DNA of 64,000 nt from Vibrio alfacsensis. Its GTDB lineage: Bacteria; Pseudomonadota; Gammaproteobacteria; Enterobacterales; Vibrionaceae. The DNA is taken from positions 2,852,001 to 2,916,000 of the forward strand of contig NZ_CP032093.1 of the NCBI RefSeq assembly GCF_003544875.1. The letters are read 5' to 3'. Below the pieces are notes generated by a model that saw only the letters and a list, made by a program, of their open reading frames with translations, did no database searches and was not told where the DNA came from. Each line of letters opens with the position of its first letter. Positions within the stretch are counted from its first letter, which is position 1. Of the stretch, positions 1 through 10,626 are shown piece after piece. The translations under genes were made by a program, and so were the position numbers.

Positions 1-250
1 GGTAGCCTTCACGGATTTTGAAACCTGCAACAGATTTACGAGCTTTAGTGATAAGTGGCTTTTGACCAGAGATCGTTGCCATATCAGCAGCTGCGTTTTC
101 TAGCAGTTTCTTATCGTTGATTGCTTCACCAACACCCATGTTTAGGGTGATTTTCTCGATTCTAGGGACTTGCATGACGCTTGTGTAGCTAAACTGTTTG
201 GTCAGTTCAGCGACTACAGACGACTTGTAGTAATCATGCAGTTTCGCCAT
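1..250 (-). CDS. rplE: 50S ribosomal protein L5 (uL5), N-terminal part
   Basis: Large-subunit protein that binds 5S rRNA in the central protuberance. Only the first 83 codons are inside the window; the gene runs off the left edge. The start reads [13 protein letters not shown], and the conserved block [19 protein letters not shown] lies at about residues 34-52, nearly as in E. coli L5. It follows rplX by 23 bases in the spc operon order rplN-rplX-rplE, with a purine-rich ribosome site just upstream. Identification is secure; the C-terminal half is not visible. Confidence 0.96.
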   Translation of the reverse strand, partial: MAKLHDYYKSSVVAELTKQFSYTSVMQVPRIEKITLNMGVGEAINDKKLLENAAADMATISGQKPLITKARKSVAGFKIREGY

Positions 251-273
251 AGTAGAACTCCAAATTACTTCTA

Positions 274-591
274 TTAGTTAGAAACGGTTTCGCCGTTAGA
301 CTTGAAGAAACGAACTTTCTTGCCGTCTTCAATACGGAAACCGATACGGTCAGCTTTACCAGTAGCTGCGTTAAAGATTGCAACGTTAGAAGCATCAATT
401 GCTGCTTCTTGTTCAACGATGCCACCTTGTTGACCTAGAGCCGGAACCGGCTTTTGGTGCTTCTTAACAAGGTTGATACCTTCAACGATAACTTTACCAG
501 TTGCTAGGACCTTAGTTACTTTACCTTTCTTGCCTTTGTCTTTACCAGCAAGAACGATTACTTCGTCATTACGACGGATTTTAGCTGCCAT
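274..591 (-). CDS. rplX: 50S ribosomal protein L24 (uL24)
   Basis: Assembly-initiating large-subunit protein that binds the 5' end of 23S rRNA. It has 105 residues, the usual length. The N-terminal KOW motif is clear ([18 protein letters not shown], about residues 11-28). It sits 13 bases after rplN and 23 bases before rplE in the spc operon, so co-translation is likely. Nothing is unusual. Confidence 0.97.
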   Translation of the reverse strand: MAAKIRRNDEVIVLAGKDKGKKGKVTKVLATGKVIVEGINLVKKHQKPVPALGQQGGIVEQEAAIDASNVAIFNAATGKADRIGFRIEDGKKVRFFKSNGETVSN

Positions 592-604
592 TTCTACGTG
601 CTCC

Positions 605-976
605 TTACAGAACTTCTGGAGCCAGTGAAACGATCTTCATGAACTTATTGCCACGAAGTTCGCGCGTCACAGGACCAAAGATACGTGTACCGATTGGTTG
701 CTCAGTAGTGTTGTTCAACAGTACGCAAGCATTTCGGTCGAAGCGAATGACAGAACCGTCAGGACGACGTACGCCTTTACGGGTGCGCACTACAACCGCC
801 TTCAGAACGTCACCTTTTTTAACTTTACCGCGAGGAATTGCTTCCTTAACAGTAACTTTGATGACGTCACCGATATGTGCATAACGGCGGTGTGAGCCAC
901 CCAGAACCTTAATACACATTACGCTGCGTGCGCCTGAGTTATCAGCTGCGTCCAGCATACTTTGCATTTGGATCAT
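605..976 (-). CDS. rplN: 50S ribosomal protein L14 (uL14)
   Basis: Large-subunit protein at the subunit interface, where it helps form bridges with the small subunit. It has 123 residues, the standard bacterial length, starting [19 protein letters not shown] and containing the signature [20 protein letters not shown] near residues 36-55. It is the first gene of the spc operon here. It is separated from rpsQ by about 160 bases that hold a terminator and a promoter-like sequence. Confidence 0.97.
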   Translation of the reverse strand: MIQMQSMLDAADNSGARSVMCIKVLGGSHRRYAHIGDVIKVTVKEAIPRGKVKKGDVLKAVVVRTRKGVRRPDGSVIRFDRNACVLLNNTTEQPIGTRIFGPVTRELRGNKFMKIVSLAPEVL

Positions 977-1045
977 GTTAGTGCTCCGCTAAATATTAAT
1001 AACTAGACCCATCACGGGTCGGGCTGCCTCTTAAAAGAGACGCGG

Positions 1046-1079
1046 ATTGTACCACCCTTTTTTGTGATTGGGTAGTCAA
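1046..1079 (-). promoter_or_regulatory. Candidate spc operon promoter
   Basis: On the minus strand an extended -10 box (TGGTACAAT, hexamer at 1051-1046) lies about 70 bases upstream of rplN, just after the S10 operon terminator. A TTGACT at 1079-1074 is 22 bases from the -10, which is too far for a standard -35, so the extended -10 probably does the work. This is inferred from motif and position only. Confidence 0.45.
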
Positions 1080-1112
1080 AAAATAAACGGCCCCAAAAAT
1101 TTTTTGGAGCCG
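1078..1112 (-). terminator. S10 operon intrinsic terminator
   Basis: A near-perfect inverted repeat (CGGCTCC...GGGGCCG with an A/T-rich centre) is followed on the minus strand by TTTATTTTTT. It lies 27 bases past the rpsQ stop and before the spc operon, as expected for the boundary of the two ribosomal operons. Confidence 0.75.
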
Positions 1113-1138
1113 CTTTCCTACCTATAGAATAGTGAAGA

Positions 1139-1393
1139 TTACATCTTCGCCTTTTCTACAACTTTTACCAAAGTCCAAGACTTAGTCTTAGACAGTGGAC
1201 GACACTCAGAAATTTCAACTTTGTCGCCTAGGCCACATTCGTTGTTCTCATCGTGTGCGTGTACTTTAGTTGTGCGTTTTACGAACTTACCGTAAATTGG
1301 GTGTTTTACGAAACGTTCGATAGCAACTACGATAGACTTGTCCATCTTGTCGCTAACTACACGACCTTGTTGAGTACGTTTTACTTCGCTCAT
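1139..1393 (-). CDS. rpsQ: 30S ribosomal protein S17 (uS17)
   Basis: Primary 16S rRNA-binding protein of the small subunit. It has 84 residues with the OB-fold signature ([20 protein letters not shown], about residues 11-30) and [16 protein letters not shown] near the end. The ATG overlaps the rpmC stop by one base (TAATG), so the two are translationally coupled. It is the last gene of the S10 operon. Confidence 0.97.
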   Translation of the reverse strand: MSEVKRTQQGRVVSDKMDKSIVVAIERFVKHPIYGKFVKRTTKVHAHDENNECGLGDKVEISECRPLSKTKSWTLVKVVEKAKM

Positions 1394-1584
1394 TATGCGC
1401 CTGCCTTCTCAGTCAAAACAGTTTTCACACGTGCGATATCACGGCGTACAGCTTTCAGAGTATGAGTTTGCTGTAGTTGACCAGTTGCAGCTTGCATGCG
1501 CAAGTTGAACTGTTCACGTAGCAAATTCAATAGCTCAGCGTTAAGCTCTTCAACGCTCTTTTCGCGTAGATCTTGTGCTTTCAT
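1393..1584 (-). CDS. rpmC: 50S ribosomal protein L29 (uL29)
   Basis: Small helical protein at the ribosome exit tunnel, a docking site for trigger factor and SRP. The chosen ATG gives 63 residues ([19 protein letters not shown]), matching E. coli. A GTG one codon earlier is possible but overlaps the rplP stop. The reading starts inside the rplP stop (TGATG) and ends inside the rpsQ start. Confidence 0.96.
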   Translation of the reverse strand: MKAQDLREKSVEELNAELLNLLREQFNLRMQAATGQLQQTHTLKAVRRDIARVKTVLTEKAGA

Positions 1585-1994
1585 CACATCACCTGCTTAA
1601 TTACAAATGTAGTCTTGAATGGCAGTTTGCGAGCCGCTAGACGGAACGCTTCACGTGCCAATTCTTCAGGTACACCACCCATTTCGTACATAACCTTACC
1701 AGGTTGGATTTGGGCTACCCAGTACTCAACGTTACCTTTACCCTTACCTTGACGAACTTCAAGTGGCTTTTCTGTGATTGGTTTGTCTGGGAACACACGG
1801 ATCCAGATTTTACCTTGACGCTTAACGTGACGTGTCATTGCACGACGTGCCGCTTCAATTTGACGAGCAGTTAGACGACCACGGCCAACAGCTTTAAGAC
1901 CGAATTCGCCGAAGCTTACATCAGTACCTTTAGCTAGACCACGGTTACGACCTGTCTGAACCTTACGGAACTTAGTACGTTTAGGTTGTAGCAT
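1584..1994 (-). CDS. rplP: 50S ribosomal protein L16 (uL16)
   Basis: Large-subunit protein near the A site and peptidyl-transferase centre, needed late in assembly. It has 136 residues, the usual length, starting [19 protein letters not shown]. The loop with the conserved arginine hydroxylated in many bacteria lies near residue 80 ([17 protein letters not shown]). It overlaps rpmC by one base and follows rpsC by 11 bases. Confidence 0.97.
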   Translation of the reverse strand: MLQPKRTKFRKVQTGRNRGLAKGTDVSFGEFGLKAVGRGRLTARQIEAARRAMTRHVKRQGKIWIRVFPDKPITEKPLEVRQGKGKGNVEYWVAQIQPGKVMYEMGGVPEELAREAFRLAARKLPFKTTFVIKQVM

Positions 1995-2005
1995 CTGTCG
2001 ACTCC

Positions 2006-2704
2006 TTACTTACGGCCTTTACGCTGCTTCTTAGGCTTGTCAGCCTTAGGCTCTACAGCGTTAGCTGCTGGCATACCACCTAGAATCTCACCTTTGAAGA
2101 TCCAAGTTTTAATGCCGATCACACCGTATTGAGTGTGAGCCGAAGAAGTTGCGTAATCAATGTCTGCACGTAGAGTGTGTAGAGGCACACGGCCTTCACG
2201 GTACCACTCAGAACGTGCGATTTCAGCGCCGCCTAGACGACCGCTTACTTCTACTTTGATGCCTTTAGCACCTAGACGCATTGCGTTTTGTACCGCGCGC
2301 TTCATAGCACGACGGAACATAACACGACGCTCTAGTTGAGACGCGATGCTGTCACCAACAAGCTGTGCATCAAGCTCAGGCTTGCGTACTTCAGCGATGT
2401 TAATTTGAGCTGGTACACCTGCAATTTTAGCTACAGCTGCACGTAGTTTCTCAACGTCTTCACCTTTCTTACCGATTACAACGCCTGGGCGAGCAGTGTG
2501 AATAGTCACACGGATGCTCTTAGCAGGACGCTCGATAACGATGCGTGAAAGAGATGCTTTTTGTAGTTCCTTAGTTAGGAACTGACGTACCTTGAAGTCG
2601 CCGTCTAGGTTGTCAGCGAAATCTTTGGTGTTAGCAAACCATGTAGCATTCCAAGGCTTAACGATGCCTAGACGAATACCATTAGGATGTACTTTTTGAC
2701 CCAT
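2006..2704 (-). CDS. rpsC: 30S ribosomal protein S3 (uS3)
   Basis: Small-subunit head protein lining the mRNA entry channel, with helicase-like function. It has 232 residues. The KH domain is visible ([15 protein letters not shown], about residues 74-88), and the C-terminal domain holds [20 protein letters not shown]. The C-terminus is lysine-rich. It sits 18 bases after rplV in the S10 operon. Confidence 0.97.
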   Translation of the reverse strand: MGQKVHPNGIRLGIVKPWNATWFANTKDFADNLDGDFKVRQFLTKELQKASLSRIVIERPAKSIRVTIHTARPGVVIGKKGEDVEKLRAAVAKIAGVPAQINIAEVRKPELDAQLVGDSIASQLERRVMFRRAMKRAVQNAMRLGAKGIKVEVSGRLGGAEIARSEWYREGRVPLHTLRADIDYATSSAHTQYGVIGIKTWIFKGEILGGMPAANAVEPKADKPKKQRKGRK

Positions 2705-2722
2705 TGCTTACTCTCCTAGTCT

Positions 2723-3055
2723 CTAGCGATCTGCTACAACAACAGTGATGTGGCTTGAACGCTTCAAGATACGATCCGCACGACCTTTAGCACGAGGCAT
2801 AATACGCTTCATGGTTGGGCCTTCATCTACAAAGATTTTTGCGACATTCAGATCGTCAATATCTGCACCTTCGTTGTGCTCCGCGTTAGCGATAGCAGAC
2901 TCAAGAACTTTCTTAACTAGTACAGCAGCTTTTTTGTTGCTGAACGTTAGGATTTCTAGAGCTTGGTCAACAGATTTACCACGGATTAGATCCGCAACTA
3001 AGCGAGCTTTCTGAGGCGAAATGCGAGCAAAGTTATGTTTAGCAATAGCTTCCAT
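2723..3055 (-). CDS. rplV: 50S ribosomal protein L22 (uL22)
   Basis: Binds several 23S domains; its beta-hairpin lines the peptide exit tunnel. It has 110 residues, as in E. coli. It begins [20 protein letters not shown], and the hairpin region [18 protein letters not shown] is at about residues 79-96. It follows rpsS by 10 bases. Confidence 0.97.
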
Positions 3056-3065
3056 TATTTACTCC

Positions 3066-3356
<291 letters not shown>

Positions 3357-3365
3357 TTATATAGA

Positions 3366-4190
3366 TTACTTGTTACGACGACGTACGATGTACTTGTCAG
3401 TGCGCTTGTTCTTACGGGTCTTAAAGCCTTTAGTTGGCATACCCCAAGGAGATACTGGGTGACGACCACCAGAAGTACGACCTTCACCACCACCGTGTGG
3501 GTGGTCAACCGGGTTCATTACTACACCACGTACGGTTGGACGTACGCCGCGCCAGCGTGAAGCACCAGCTTTACCTAGTTCACGTAGCATGTGCTCAGAG
3601 TTACCAACTTCACCGATTGTTGCACGGCCTTCAGAAAGTACTTTGCGCATCTCGCCAGAACGTAGACGGATAGTTACGTACGCACCGTCGCGAGCAACGA
3701 TTTGAGCGTATGCACCAGCCGAACGAGCTAGCTGACCACCTTTACCAGGTTTAAGTTCAACGTTATGTACTGTTGAACCTACAGGGATGTTACGCATTGG
3801 TAGAGTGTTACCAGTTTTGATAGCAGCATCTGGACCAGATTGTACAACATCACCCGCTACTAGACCTTTCGGTGCTAGGATGTAGCGACGCTCACCGTCT
3901 TTGTAAAGAACTAGAGCAATGTTTGCGCTACGGTTTGGATCGTATTCAAGACGCTCAACTTTCGCTGGGATGCCATCTTTAGTACGTTTGAAGTCAATTA
4001 CACGGTAGTGGTGCTTGTGACCACCGCCGATGTGACGTACTGTAATACGACCGTTGTTGTTACGACCACCGTTCTTAGAGTTTTTCTCTAGAAGAGGTGC
4101 GTATGGCTTGCCCTTGTGTAGGTCAGCGTTAACAACTTTAACAACGTGACGACGACCAGGGGAAGTCGGCTTACATTTAACAATAGCCAT
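3366..4190 (-). CDS. rplB: 50S ribosomal protein L2 (uL2)
   Basis: One of the most conserved ribosomal proteins, needed for subunit association and the peptidyl-transferase centre. It has 274 residues starting [19 protein letters not shown]. The C-terminal signature [14 protein letters not shown] near residues 225-238 contains the conserved histidine. It follows rplW by 15 bases. Confidence 0.97.
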   Translation of the reverse strand: MAIVKCKPTSPGRRHVVKVVNADLHKGKPYAPLLEKNSKNGGRNNNGRITVRHIGGGHKHHYRVIDFKRTKDGIPAKVERLEYDPNRSANIALVLYKDGERRYILAPKGLVAGDVVQSGPDAAIKTGNTLPMRNIPVGSTVHNVELKPGKGGQLARSAGAYAQIVARDGAYVTIRLRSGEMRKVLSEGRATIGEVGNSEHMLRELGKAGASRWRGVRPTVRGVVMNPVDHPHGGGEGRTSGGRHPVSPWGMPTKGFKTRKNKRTDKYIVRRRNK

Positions 4191-4205
4191 TCTTAACTAC
4201 TCCTG

Positions 4206-4508
4206 TTATTCCGCGCCGCCAACGAAGTCAAGATCTTGACCTTCTTTCAAAGTAACGTACGCTTTCTTAACGTCGCTGCGGCGACCTTGGCGTAGACCTT
4301 GACGTTTGGTCTTACCCTTAGTGATAAGAGTATTTACAGACTTAACTTCAACTTCAAATAGCTTTTCTACAGCTGCTTTGATCTCTTTTTTAGTTGCATC
4401 TTTAGCTACTTTGAAAACGATAGTGTTCGCTTTCTCAGCTGCCATAGTTGCTTTTTCAGAGATGTGCGGAGCACGTAGAACTTTTAGGATACGCTCTTCA
4501 GTGATCAT
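4206..4508 (-). CDS. rplW: 50S ribosomal protein L23 (uL23)
   Basis: Exit-tunnel protein and main docking site for trigger factor and SRP. It has 100 residues starting [20 protein letters not shown]. The family loop appears as [20 protein letters not shown]. The start overlaps the end of rplD by four bases (ATGA type), a coupling also seen in E. coli. Confidence 0.97.
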
Positions 4509-5107
4509 GCTAGCATCTCCTCAACTTGCTTAACTGCAGCTGCAGTCATTACAACTTTGTCGAACGCGATTAGAGAAACTGGATCAATACCAGCTACGTC
4601 ACGTGCATCAACTTTGTATAGGTTACGAGCAGCTAGGAATAGATTCTCATCTACTTCGCTAGTCACGATAAGCGCGTCAGTTAGCTCAAGCTCTTTTAGC
4701 TTAGCAACTAGCTCTTTCGTTTTTGGTGCTTCTACTGAGAAGTTATCAACAACGATTAGACGCTCTTGACGAACAAGCTCAGAAAGAATGCTCTTCATAG
4801 CACCGCGGTACATTTTTTTGTTTACTTTTTGGCTGTGATCTTGTGGTTTCGCAGCAAAAGTAACACCACCTGTACGCCAGATTGGGCTACGAATTGTACC
4901 AGCGCGTGCGCGGCCAGTACCTTTTTGACGCCATGGCTTAGCGCCACCGCCAGAAACTTCTGAACGTGTTTTTTGAGCACGAGTACCTTGACGAGCACCT
5001 GCTGCAAATGCAACAACTACTTGGTGTACAAGAGCTTCGTTAAACTCACGTCCGAAAGTAGTTTCGGAAACAGTTAGTGCATCAGCACCTTTAACCATTA
5101 GTTCCAT
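4505..5107 (-). CDS. rplD: 50S ribosomal protein L4 (uL4)
   Basis: Tunnel-lining large-subunit protein; in E. coli it also represses its own operon through the S10 mRNA leader. It has 200 residues. The extended loop contains [20 protein letters not shown] at about residues 55-74. An L4-type leader is plausible upstream of rpsJ here, so autoregulation may be kept, but this is inferred from the family. Confidence 0.97.
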   Translation of the reverse strand: MELMVKGADALTVSETTFGREFNEALVHQVVVAFAAGARQGTRAQKTRSEVSGGGAKPWRQKGTGRARAGTIRSPIWRTGGVTFAAKPQDHSQKVNKKMYRGAMKSILSELVRQERLIVVDNFSVEAPKTKELVAKLKELELTDALIVTSEVDENLFLAARNLYKVDARDVAGIDPVSLIAFDKVVMTAAAVKQVEEMLA

Positions 5108-5124
5108 TACTTACTCCTGAGACG

Positions 5125-5754
5125 TTATGCTTTAACAGCTGGTTTAACGATCACGTTGCCACCTGTTGAGCCTGGTACTGCACCTTTAATAAGAAGCAGA
5201 TTGCGCTCAGCGTCAACACGTACGATCTCTAGGTTTTGAGTCGTTACACGCTCAGCACCCATGTGACCTGCCATTTTCTTGCCTTTGAACACGCGACCTG
5301 GAGTTTGACATTGGCCAATTGAACCCGGTGCACGGTGAGACAATGAGTTACCGTGAGTCATATCTTGAGTACGGAAGTTCCAACGCTTAACAGCGCCTTG
5401 GAAACCCTTACCTTTAGATGTACCAGTAACGTCTACTTTCTTAGTTTCGTTGAATAGTTCAACAGTTAGTTCAGCACCAACTTCGAACTCTTCACCGTTT
5501 TCCAAACGGAATTCCCAAAGACCGCGACCAGCTTCAACACCTGCTTTAGCAAAGTGACCAGCTTCTGGTTTAGTAACGCGGTTAGCTTTCTTAGCACCAG
5601 TTGTAACCTGGATTGCTGCGTAGCCATCTGTCTCAAGAGTTTTAACTTGAGAAACACGGTTAGCTTCAACCTCAACAACAGTTACTGGGATAGAAACGCC
5701 TTCTTCAGTAAATACGCGGGTCATGCCCACTTTACGACCGATTAGACCAATCAT
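5125..5754 (-). CDS. rplC: 50S ribosomal protein L3 (uL3)
   Basis: One of the two proteins that start 50S assembly; it reaches into the peptidyl-transferase centre. It has 209 residues starting [19 protein letters not shown]. The signature [20 protein letters not shown] is near residues 138-157 and includes the glutamine methylated by PrmB in relatives. It lies 14 bases after rpsJ. Confidence 0.97.
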   Translation of the reverse strand: MIGLIGRKVGMTRVFTEEGVSIPVTVVEVEANRVSQVKTLETDGYAAIQVTTGAKKANRVTKPEAGHFAKAGVEAGRGLWEFRLENGEEFEVGAELTVELFNETKKVDVTGTSKGKGFQGAVKRWNFRTQDMTHGNSLSHRAPGSIGQCQTPGRVFKGKKMAGHMGAERVTTQNLEIVRVDAERNLLLIKGAVPGSTGGNVIVKPAVKA

Positions 5755-5768
5755 TCTTCTAATCTCCC

Positions 5769-6377
<609 letters not shown>

Positions 6378-6383
6378 CGGTGC

Positions 6384-6411
6384 ATTATACAGATCACACT
6401 TTAGGATGCAA
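6384..6411 (-). promoter_or_regulatory. S10 operon promoter
   Basis: On the minus strand TTGCAT (6411-6406) and a perfect TATAAT (6389-6384) are separated by 16 bases. This is a strong sigma-70 pattern about 300 bases upstream of rpsJ, fitting a highly expressed ribosomal operon with a leader. Confidence 0.75.
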
Positions 6412-6503
6412 TACCTGCACGGAAAATAATCGAAGAAAATTTAACCGATCAGAACAGTATTATCATTTCCGAATAATACAAAGATGCCTGCTAAGCCAAA
6501 TAC

Positions 6504-6531
6504 AAAAAGGACGCCGAAGCGTCCTTTTTTA
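6504..6531 (-). terminator. rpmE intrinsic terminator
   Basis: A perfect hairpin (AGGACGC, CGAA loop, GCGTCCT) is flanked by runs of A and T, so it can work in both directions. It lies 27 bases past the rpmE stop. Confidence 0.85.
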
Positions 6532-6557
6532 AACTGTAATCGTAATAGCAGTTGCTA

Positions 6558-6779
6558 TTATTTCTTACCGCTTGATAGTGCACCGAAACGCTTGTTGAAA
6601 CGATCAACACGGCCGCCTGTATCAACGATACGTTGCTTACCAGTGTAGAATGGGTGACACTTGTCACATACGTCTAGGTGGATTGACTCTTTACCTAGAG
6701 TAGAGTTGAACTCAAAAGAGTTGCCGCAAGAACAAGTAGCAGATACTGCTTTGTATTCTGGGTGGATACCAGCTTTCAT
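6558..6779 (-). CDS. rpmE: 50S ribosomal protein L31 (bL31), zinc-binding form
   Basis: Protein of the bridge between subunit head and central protuberance. It has 73 residues. The C+ form is shown by four cysteines (CSCG near residues 16-19 and CDKC near 38-41), so it probably holds zinc. It is monocistronic, divergent from priA, with its own terminator. Confidence 0.96.
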   Translation of the reverse strand: MKAGIHPEYKAVSATCSCGNSFEFNSTLGKESIHLDVCDKCHPFYTGKQRIVDTGGRVDRFNKRFGALSSGKK

Positions 6780-7076
6780 GGGATAACCTCAATAGTAGGC
6801 CGTGTCGCTATACGAGTCTAAGCCGCACACCACACGTAATTAATGATAAACAGGGATACCGCATCGAGTTGTCATCGAAGCCATATCTCAAGGCGCAGTA
6901 TAGTAATGAATCACTCTACAGGGATCAACACATTTGGCAATTTTTTCGCCACTTTTTTCACCAGTACGAATGTACTGCCTCTGTTCTTGCTCTATAAAAC
7001 GTACAGTGCTCGAATTTCGAGTTGGGTTTTAATAGACTATACGCTCCTCTTCCCTCTTTTATATAGTTAATATTCT

Positions 7077-9278
7077 ATGCGTCCATCCATCGCCCGAGTG
7101 GCACTGCCGGTTCCTCTCGACAAACAATTTGACTATATCATTCCGGGTCACCTATTCCCGATTATCGGTGGACGCGTATCTGTGCCTTTTGGTCGGCAAA
7201 CCCTAGTGGGCATCGTCACGACAATGGTGAATCACTCAGATTTTCCAAAAGAGCAGCTTAAGCCAATCAAAGCGGTTTTAGACACTCAGCCAATATGGTC
7301 AGAAAAGCTCTATTCTTTGCTGACTTGGTGTAGCCACTTTTATCAATATCCCCTCGGCGACACACTGCACAATGCAATGCCAGTCGCGTTGCGTAAAGGT
7401 AAGCCAGCAGATTTTGCTACGCTGCAAGAGTGGCAAATCACCGCCTCTGGTAAAGATAAGCTCATGCAAGGTTTGGGGCGCGCAGTCAAACAGCAACACG
7501 CTTTACAAATGCTGATCAATGGGGCTATCCCACATCAAGAGTTTGTTGACCAAGAGATTGCGTCAACGGTGCTTAAGTCTTTAGAAGAAAAAGGCTGGAT
7601 AGAAAGTATTGAAAAAAAACCAACGATCATCAAATGGGGCCAGCAAGTAGAGTGCAACATTGAAAAACCTAAGCTAAATCATGAACAAGCACTCGCTATT
7701 GCCAGCGTGAATAGCCAAACGGGTTTTGCCTGCTATTTATTAGAGGGGGTAACGGGCTCAGGGAAAACTGAAGTCTACTTGAACCTCATTAAACCAATAC
7801 TAGAAAAAGGCAAACAAGCACTCGTATTAGTGCCAGAGATTGGCCTAACGCCGCAAACCATTAACCGCTTTAAACGTCGCTTTAATGTGCCAGTTGATGT
7901 GATTCACTCTGGCTTGAATGATACCGAACGGCTGAATGCATGGCTCTCTGCTCGAGACAAAGCGGCAGGAATTATCATCGGTACTCGCTCAGCCCTGCTT
8001 ACCCCTTTTGCCGATCTCGGCATCATTATTGTTGATGAAGAGCACGACGCCTCTTACAAACAACAAGACAGTTTGCGTTACCACGCACGCGATGTCGCCG
8101 TCATGCGTGCCCATAAAGAGCAAGTGCCGATCGTATTAGGCTCCGCTACCCCGGCTCTCGAAACACTGCACAATGCACTTTCAGGTAAGTATCACCATTT
8201 AACTCTGACAAAGCGAGCAGGCTCAGCCGTACCCACAACCAATAAAGTGCTCGACGTTAAAGGTCAGTTTTTAGAAAGTGGCTTATCCGCAACCTTAATT
8301 GCCGAGATGCGCAAGCACCTTAAAGCGGGCAATCAGGTCATGTTGTTCCTTAATCGTCGTGGTTTTTCTCCGGCATTAATGTGCCATGAGTGTGGCTGGA
8401 TTGCGGAATGTAAACGCTGTGATGCCTATTATACGTATCATCAGTACAGCAATGAGATACGTTGCCATCATTGTGGGTCACAACAACCTATCATCCATCA
8501 GTGTCAGGGGTGCGGTTCAACTCACCTAGTCACCGTGGGTGTTGGGACAGAACAGCTCGAACAACAACTGACGCAACTATTCCCAGAATATAAAGCTATT
8601 CGTATAGATAGAGACAGCACTCGTCGTAAAGGCAGCTTGGAAGATGCGCTTGAATCTATTCGTAAAGGGGAATATCAAATCCTCATTGGTACGCAGATGT
8701 TAGCGAAAGGCCATCACTTTCCTAATGTGACGCTGGTTGCCTTACTCGATGTCGACGGTTCTCTCTATAGCAGCGATTTTCGTGCATCTGAACGTTTAGC
8801 GCAGTTATTCATTCAAGTGGCAGGGCGTGCAGGACGAGCAAGCAAACCTGGTGAAGTTATCTTACAGACCCACCATCCCGAACACAGTTTGCTTCAAGCT
8901 CTTTTGCAAAAAGACTATCGTCACTTTGCGATGACGGCGCTAGAAGAGCGTAAATTGGCCCAACTTCCGCCTTATAGCTTTTTAACCTTATTCAAAGCGG
9001 AAGCCAATCAAAATGAGATCGTCGAAGACTTCCTGCGCCAAGTAAGATTTACGCTAGAATCGCATCCATTGTTCGACGAATCTTGCATGGTGTTAGGCCC
9101 AACGCCCTCACCACTGGCTAAACGTGCGGGTAAGTACCGTTGGCAATTGTTATTACAAACTCAACATCGTTCATTGATGCAAAAGTTATTGAGCAGTGCG
9201 AAACCTGCTATTGAGTTGTTGCCAAATGCCAAAAAGGTTCGCTGGAATTTAGACATTGAACCACAAGACCTCAGCTAG
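7077..9278 (+). CDS. priA: Primosomal protein N' (replication restart helicase PriA)
   Basis: 3'-5' DNA helicase that recognises stalled forks and reloads the replisome through PriB and DnaT. It has 733 residues, almost the E. coli length. The N-terminal DNA-binding domain (MRPSIARVALPVPLDKQFDY) is followed by Walker A GVTGSGKT at 224-231 and the DEEH box (IIVDEEHDASYK) near 320. A zinc module with cysteine pairs (CHECGWIAECKRCD, CHHCG, CQGCG) comes next, then helicase motifs VI (VAGRAGRASKPGEV). It is divergent from rpmE and upstream of cytR, the usual gammaproteobacterial order. Confidence 0.97.
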   Translation: MRPSIARVALPVPLDKQFDYIIPGHLFPIIGGRVSVPFGRQTLVGIVTTMVNHSDFPKEQLKPIKAVLDTQPIWSEKLYSLLTWCSHFYQYPLGDTLHNAMPVALRKGKPADFATLQEWQITASGKDKLMQGLGRAVKQQHALQMLINGAIPHQEFVDQEIASTVLKSLEEKGWIESIEKKPTIIKWGQQVECNIEKPKLNHEQALAIASVNSQTGFACYLLEGVTGSGKTEVYLNLIKPILEKGKQALVLVPEIGLTPQTINRFKRRFNVPVDVIHSGLNDTERLNAWLSARDKAAGIIIGTRSALLTPFADLGIIIVDEEHDASYKQQDSLRYHARDVAVMRAHKEQVPIVLGSATPALETLHNALSGKYHHLTLTKRAGSAVPTTNKVLDVKGQFLESGLSATLIAEMRKHLKAGNQVMLFLNRRGFSPALMCHECGWIAECKRCDAYYTYHQYSNEIRCHHCGSQQPIIHQCQGCGSTHLVTVGVGTEQLEQQLTQLFPEYKAIRIDRDSTRRKGSLEDALESIRKGEYQILIGTQMLAKGHHFPNVTLVALLDVDGSLYSSDFRASERLAQLFIQVAGRAGRASKPGEVILQTHHPEHSLLQALLQKDYRHFAMTALEERKLAQLPPYSFLTLFKAEANQNEIVEDFLRQVRFTLESHPLFDESCMVLGPTPSPLAKRAGKYRWQLLLQTQHRSLMQKLLSSAKPAIELLPNAKKVRWNLDIEPQDLS

Positions 9279-9312
9279 CAAACGTTTAACCATGAAATGA
9301 ATTACCGTTTAA

Positions 9313-9328
9313 TGTGATGAGAATCACA
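9313..9328. promoter_or_regulatory. CRP binding site upstream of cytR
   Basis: The sequence TGTGATGAGAATCACA has both perfect CRP half-sites (TGTGA and TCACA) separated by six bases, in an AA...AT context like the consensus. It lies 155 bases upstream of the cytR start. In E. coli cytR transcription depends on cAMP-CRP, so the site fits known biology. Confidence 0.8.
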
Positions 9329-9482
9329 ATAGGATTGTGTTTTTTGTTAATCAGCCCGTAACTTTCGCTTTAGAAATGAATAGACTATTCAAATTAGCAA
9401 AGTCTTACGCTGGAAAATAGCTTGGACTGACATTAAAACAACGACTAACGTCAATTTGGCAAAACTTTGAGAGGGTATAACT

Positions 9483-10487
9483 ATGGCGACAATGAAGGAT
9501 GTTGCCCAGCTTGCGGGGGTTTCGACAGCGACAGTTTCACGAGCGCTCATGAACCCAGAAAAAGTCTCATCTTCCACCAGACAACGTGTTGAAGATGCCG
9601 TACTTGAGGCTGGCTATTCTCCAAATTCATTAGCACGCAATTTACGTAGAAATGAATCAAAAACCATTGTCACTATAGTGCCGGACATTTGTGATCCTTA
9701 TTTTTCGGAGATCATTCGCGGTATCGAAGATGCCGCGATGGAGCATGGCTACTTAGTTCTACTTGGCGATAGCGGACAGCAGAAAAAACGTGAGAGCTCA
9801 TTCGTCAACTTAGTCTTTACCAAACAAGCCGACGGCATGTTATTACTAGGTACCGACCTGCCGTTTGATGTCAGCAAACCTGAACAGAAGAATTTGCCTC
9901 CTATGGTCATGGCATGTGAGTTCGCCCCTGAGCTTGAACTGCCAACCGTGCACATTGATAACCTCACCGCAGCTTTTGAAGCCGTCAACTATCTCACTCA
10001 CCTAGGACATAAGCGAATCGCACAAGTGTCTGGCCCAGAGACGGCTGTGCTTTGTCAGTTCCGCCAACAAGGTTATCAGCAAGCACTGCGCCGCGCTGGC
10101 ATTACTCAGAATGCACAATACAGCGTAGTTACCGACTTCTCTTTCGAGGGTGGCGCCCAAGCGGTGCGTAAGCTACTCGAACTTTCCGAGCCACCAACCG
10201 CCCTATTTTGTCATTGTGACACAATGGCGATTGGCGCGATCCAAGAAGCAAAACGGCTTGGTTGGCGAGTACCTCAAGATCTGTCTGTCGTCGGGTTTGA
10301 TGATATTCAGTTTGCTCAATACTGCGATCCACCGTTAACGACCGTTTCTCAGCCTCGTTATGAAATTGGCCGACAAGCCATGTTAATGATGTTAGAGCTC
10401 CTTAAAGGCCACGACGTACATTCTGGCTCTCGTCTACTTGATACCAAACTTGTCGTACGTGGCAGTGCTGCGCCACCGTTACGATAG
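9483..10487 (+). CDS. cytR: LacI-family repressor CytR
   Basis: Repressor of nucleoside uptake and catabolism genes that acts together with CRP. It has 334 residues. A LacI-type helix-turn-helix opens the protein (MKDVAQLAGVSTATVSRAL), the hinge follows near residue 50, and the periplasmic-binding-like effector domain contains FSEIIRGIEDAAMEHGYLV. The position priA-cytR-ftsN identifies it as CytR rather than another LacI member. A perfect CRP site lies upstream and a CTAG-rich inverted repeat directly downstream. Confidence 0.93.
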   Translation: MATMKDVAQLAGVSTATVSRALMNPEKVSSSTRQRVEDAVLEAGYSPNSLARNLRRNESKTIVTIVPDICDPYFSEIIRGIEDAAMEHGYLVLLGDSGQQKKRESSFVNLVFTKQADGMLLLGTDLPFDVSKPEQKNLPPMVMACEFAPELELPTVHIDNLTAAFEAVNYLTHLGHKRIAQVSGPETAVLCQFRQQGYQQALRRAGITQNAQYSVVTDFSFEGGAQAVRKLLELSEPPTALFCHCDTMAIGAIQEAKRLGWRVPQDLSVVGFDDIQFAQYCDPPLTTVSQPRYEIGRQAMLMMLELLKGHDVHSGSRLLDTKLVVRGSAAPPLR

Positions 10488-10495
10488 GGATGAGA

Positions 10496-10542
10496 AAGGG
10501 TCTAGGTTATTAGGCCTAGATCCTAGGACCTTTCCCTCAAAC
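10496..10542. repeat. CTAG-rich palindromic repeat, copy A
   Basis: A short copy of the intergenic element nine bases after the cytR stop. It has an AAAGGGTCTAGG arm and a CCTAGGACCTTT arm that can form an imperfect stem, with GCCTAGATCCTAGG in the centre. It could act as a cytR transcript end, but there is no clear run of T. Confidence 0.75.
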
Positions 10543-10626
10543 TCACAAGATTATGTGAATAGGGTGTTTTCTCATTGCGTTCTGGATTAACATATTTCGC
10601 AGAATCATCGATGACCTGAAGTAACC

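Noticed and set aside
234..425. Coding readings opposite or out of frame to the ribosomal genes (for example 234-425, 639-884, 2745-3014)
   Set aside because: They are shadows of conserved ribosomal genes with no family resemblance and no ribosome sites.
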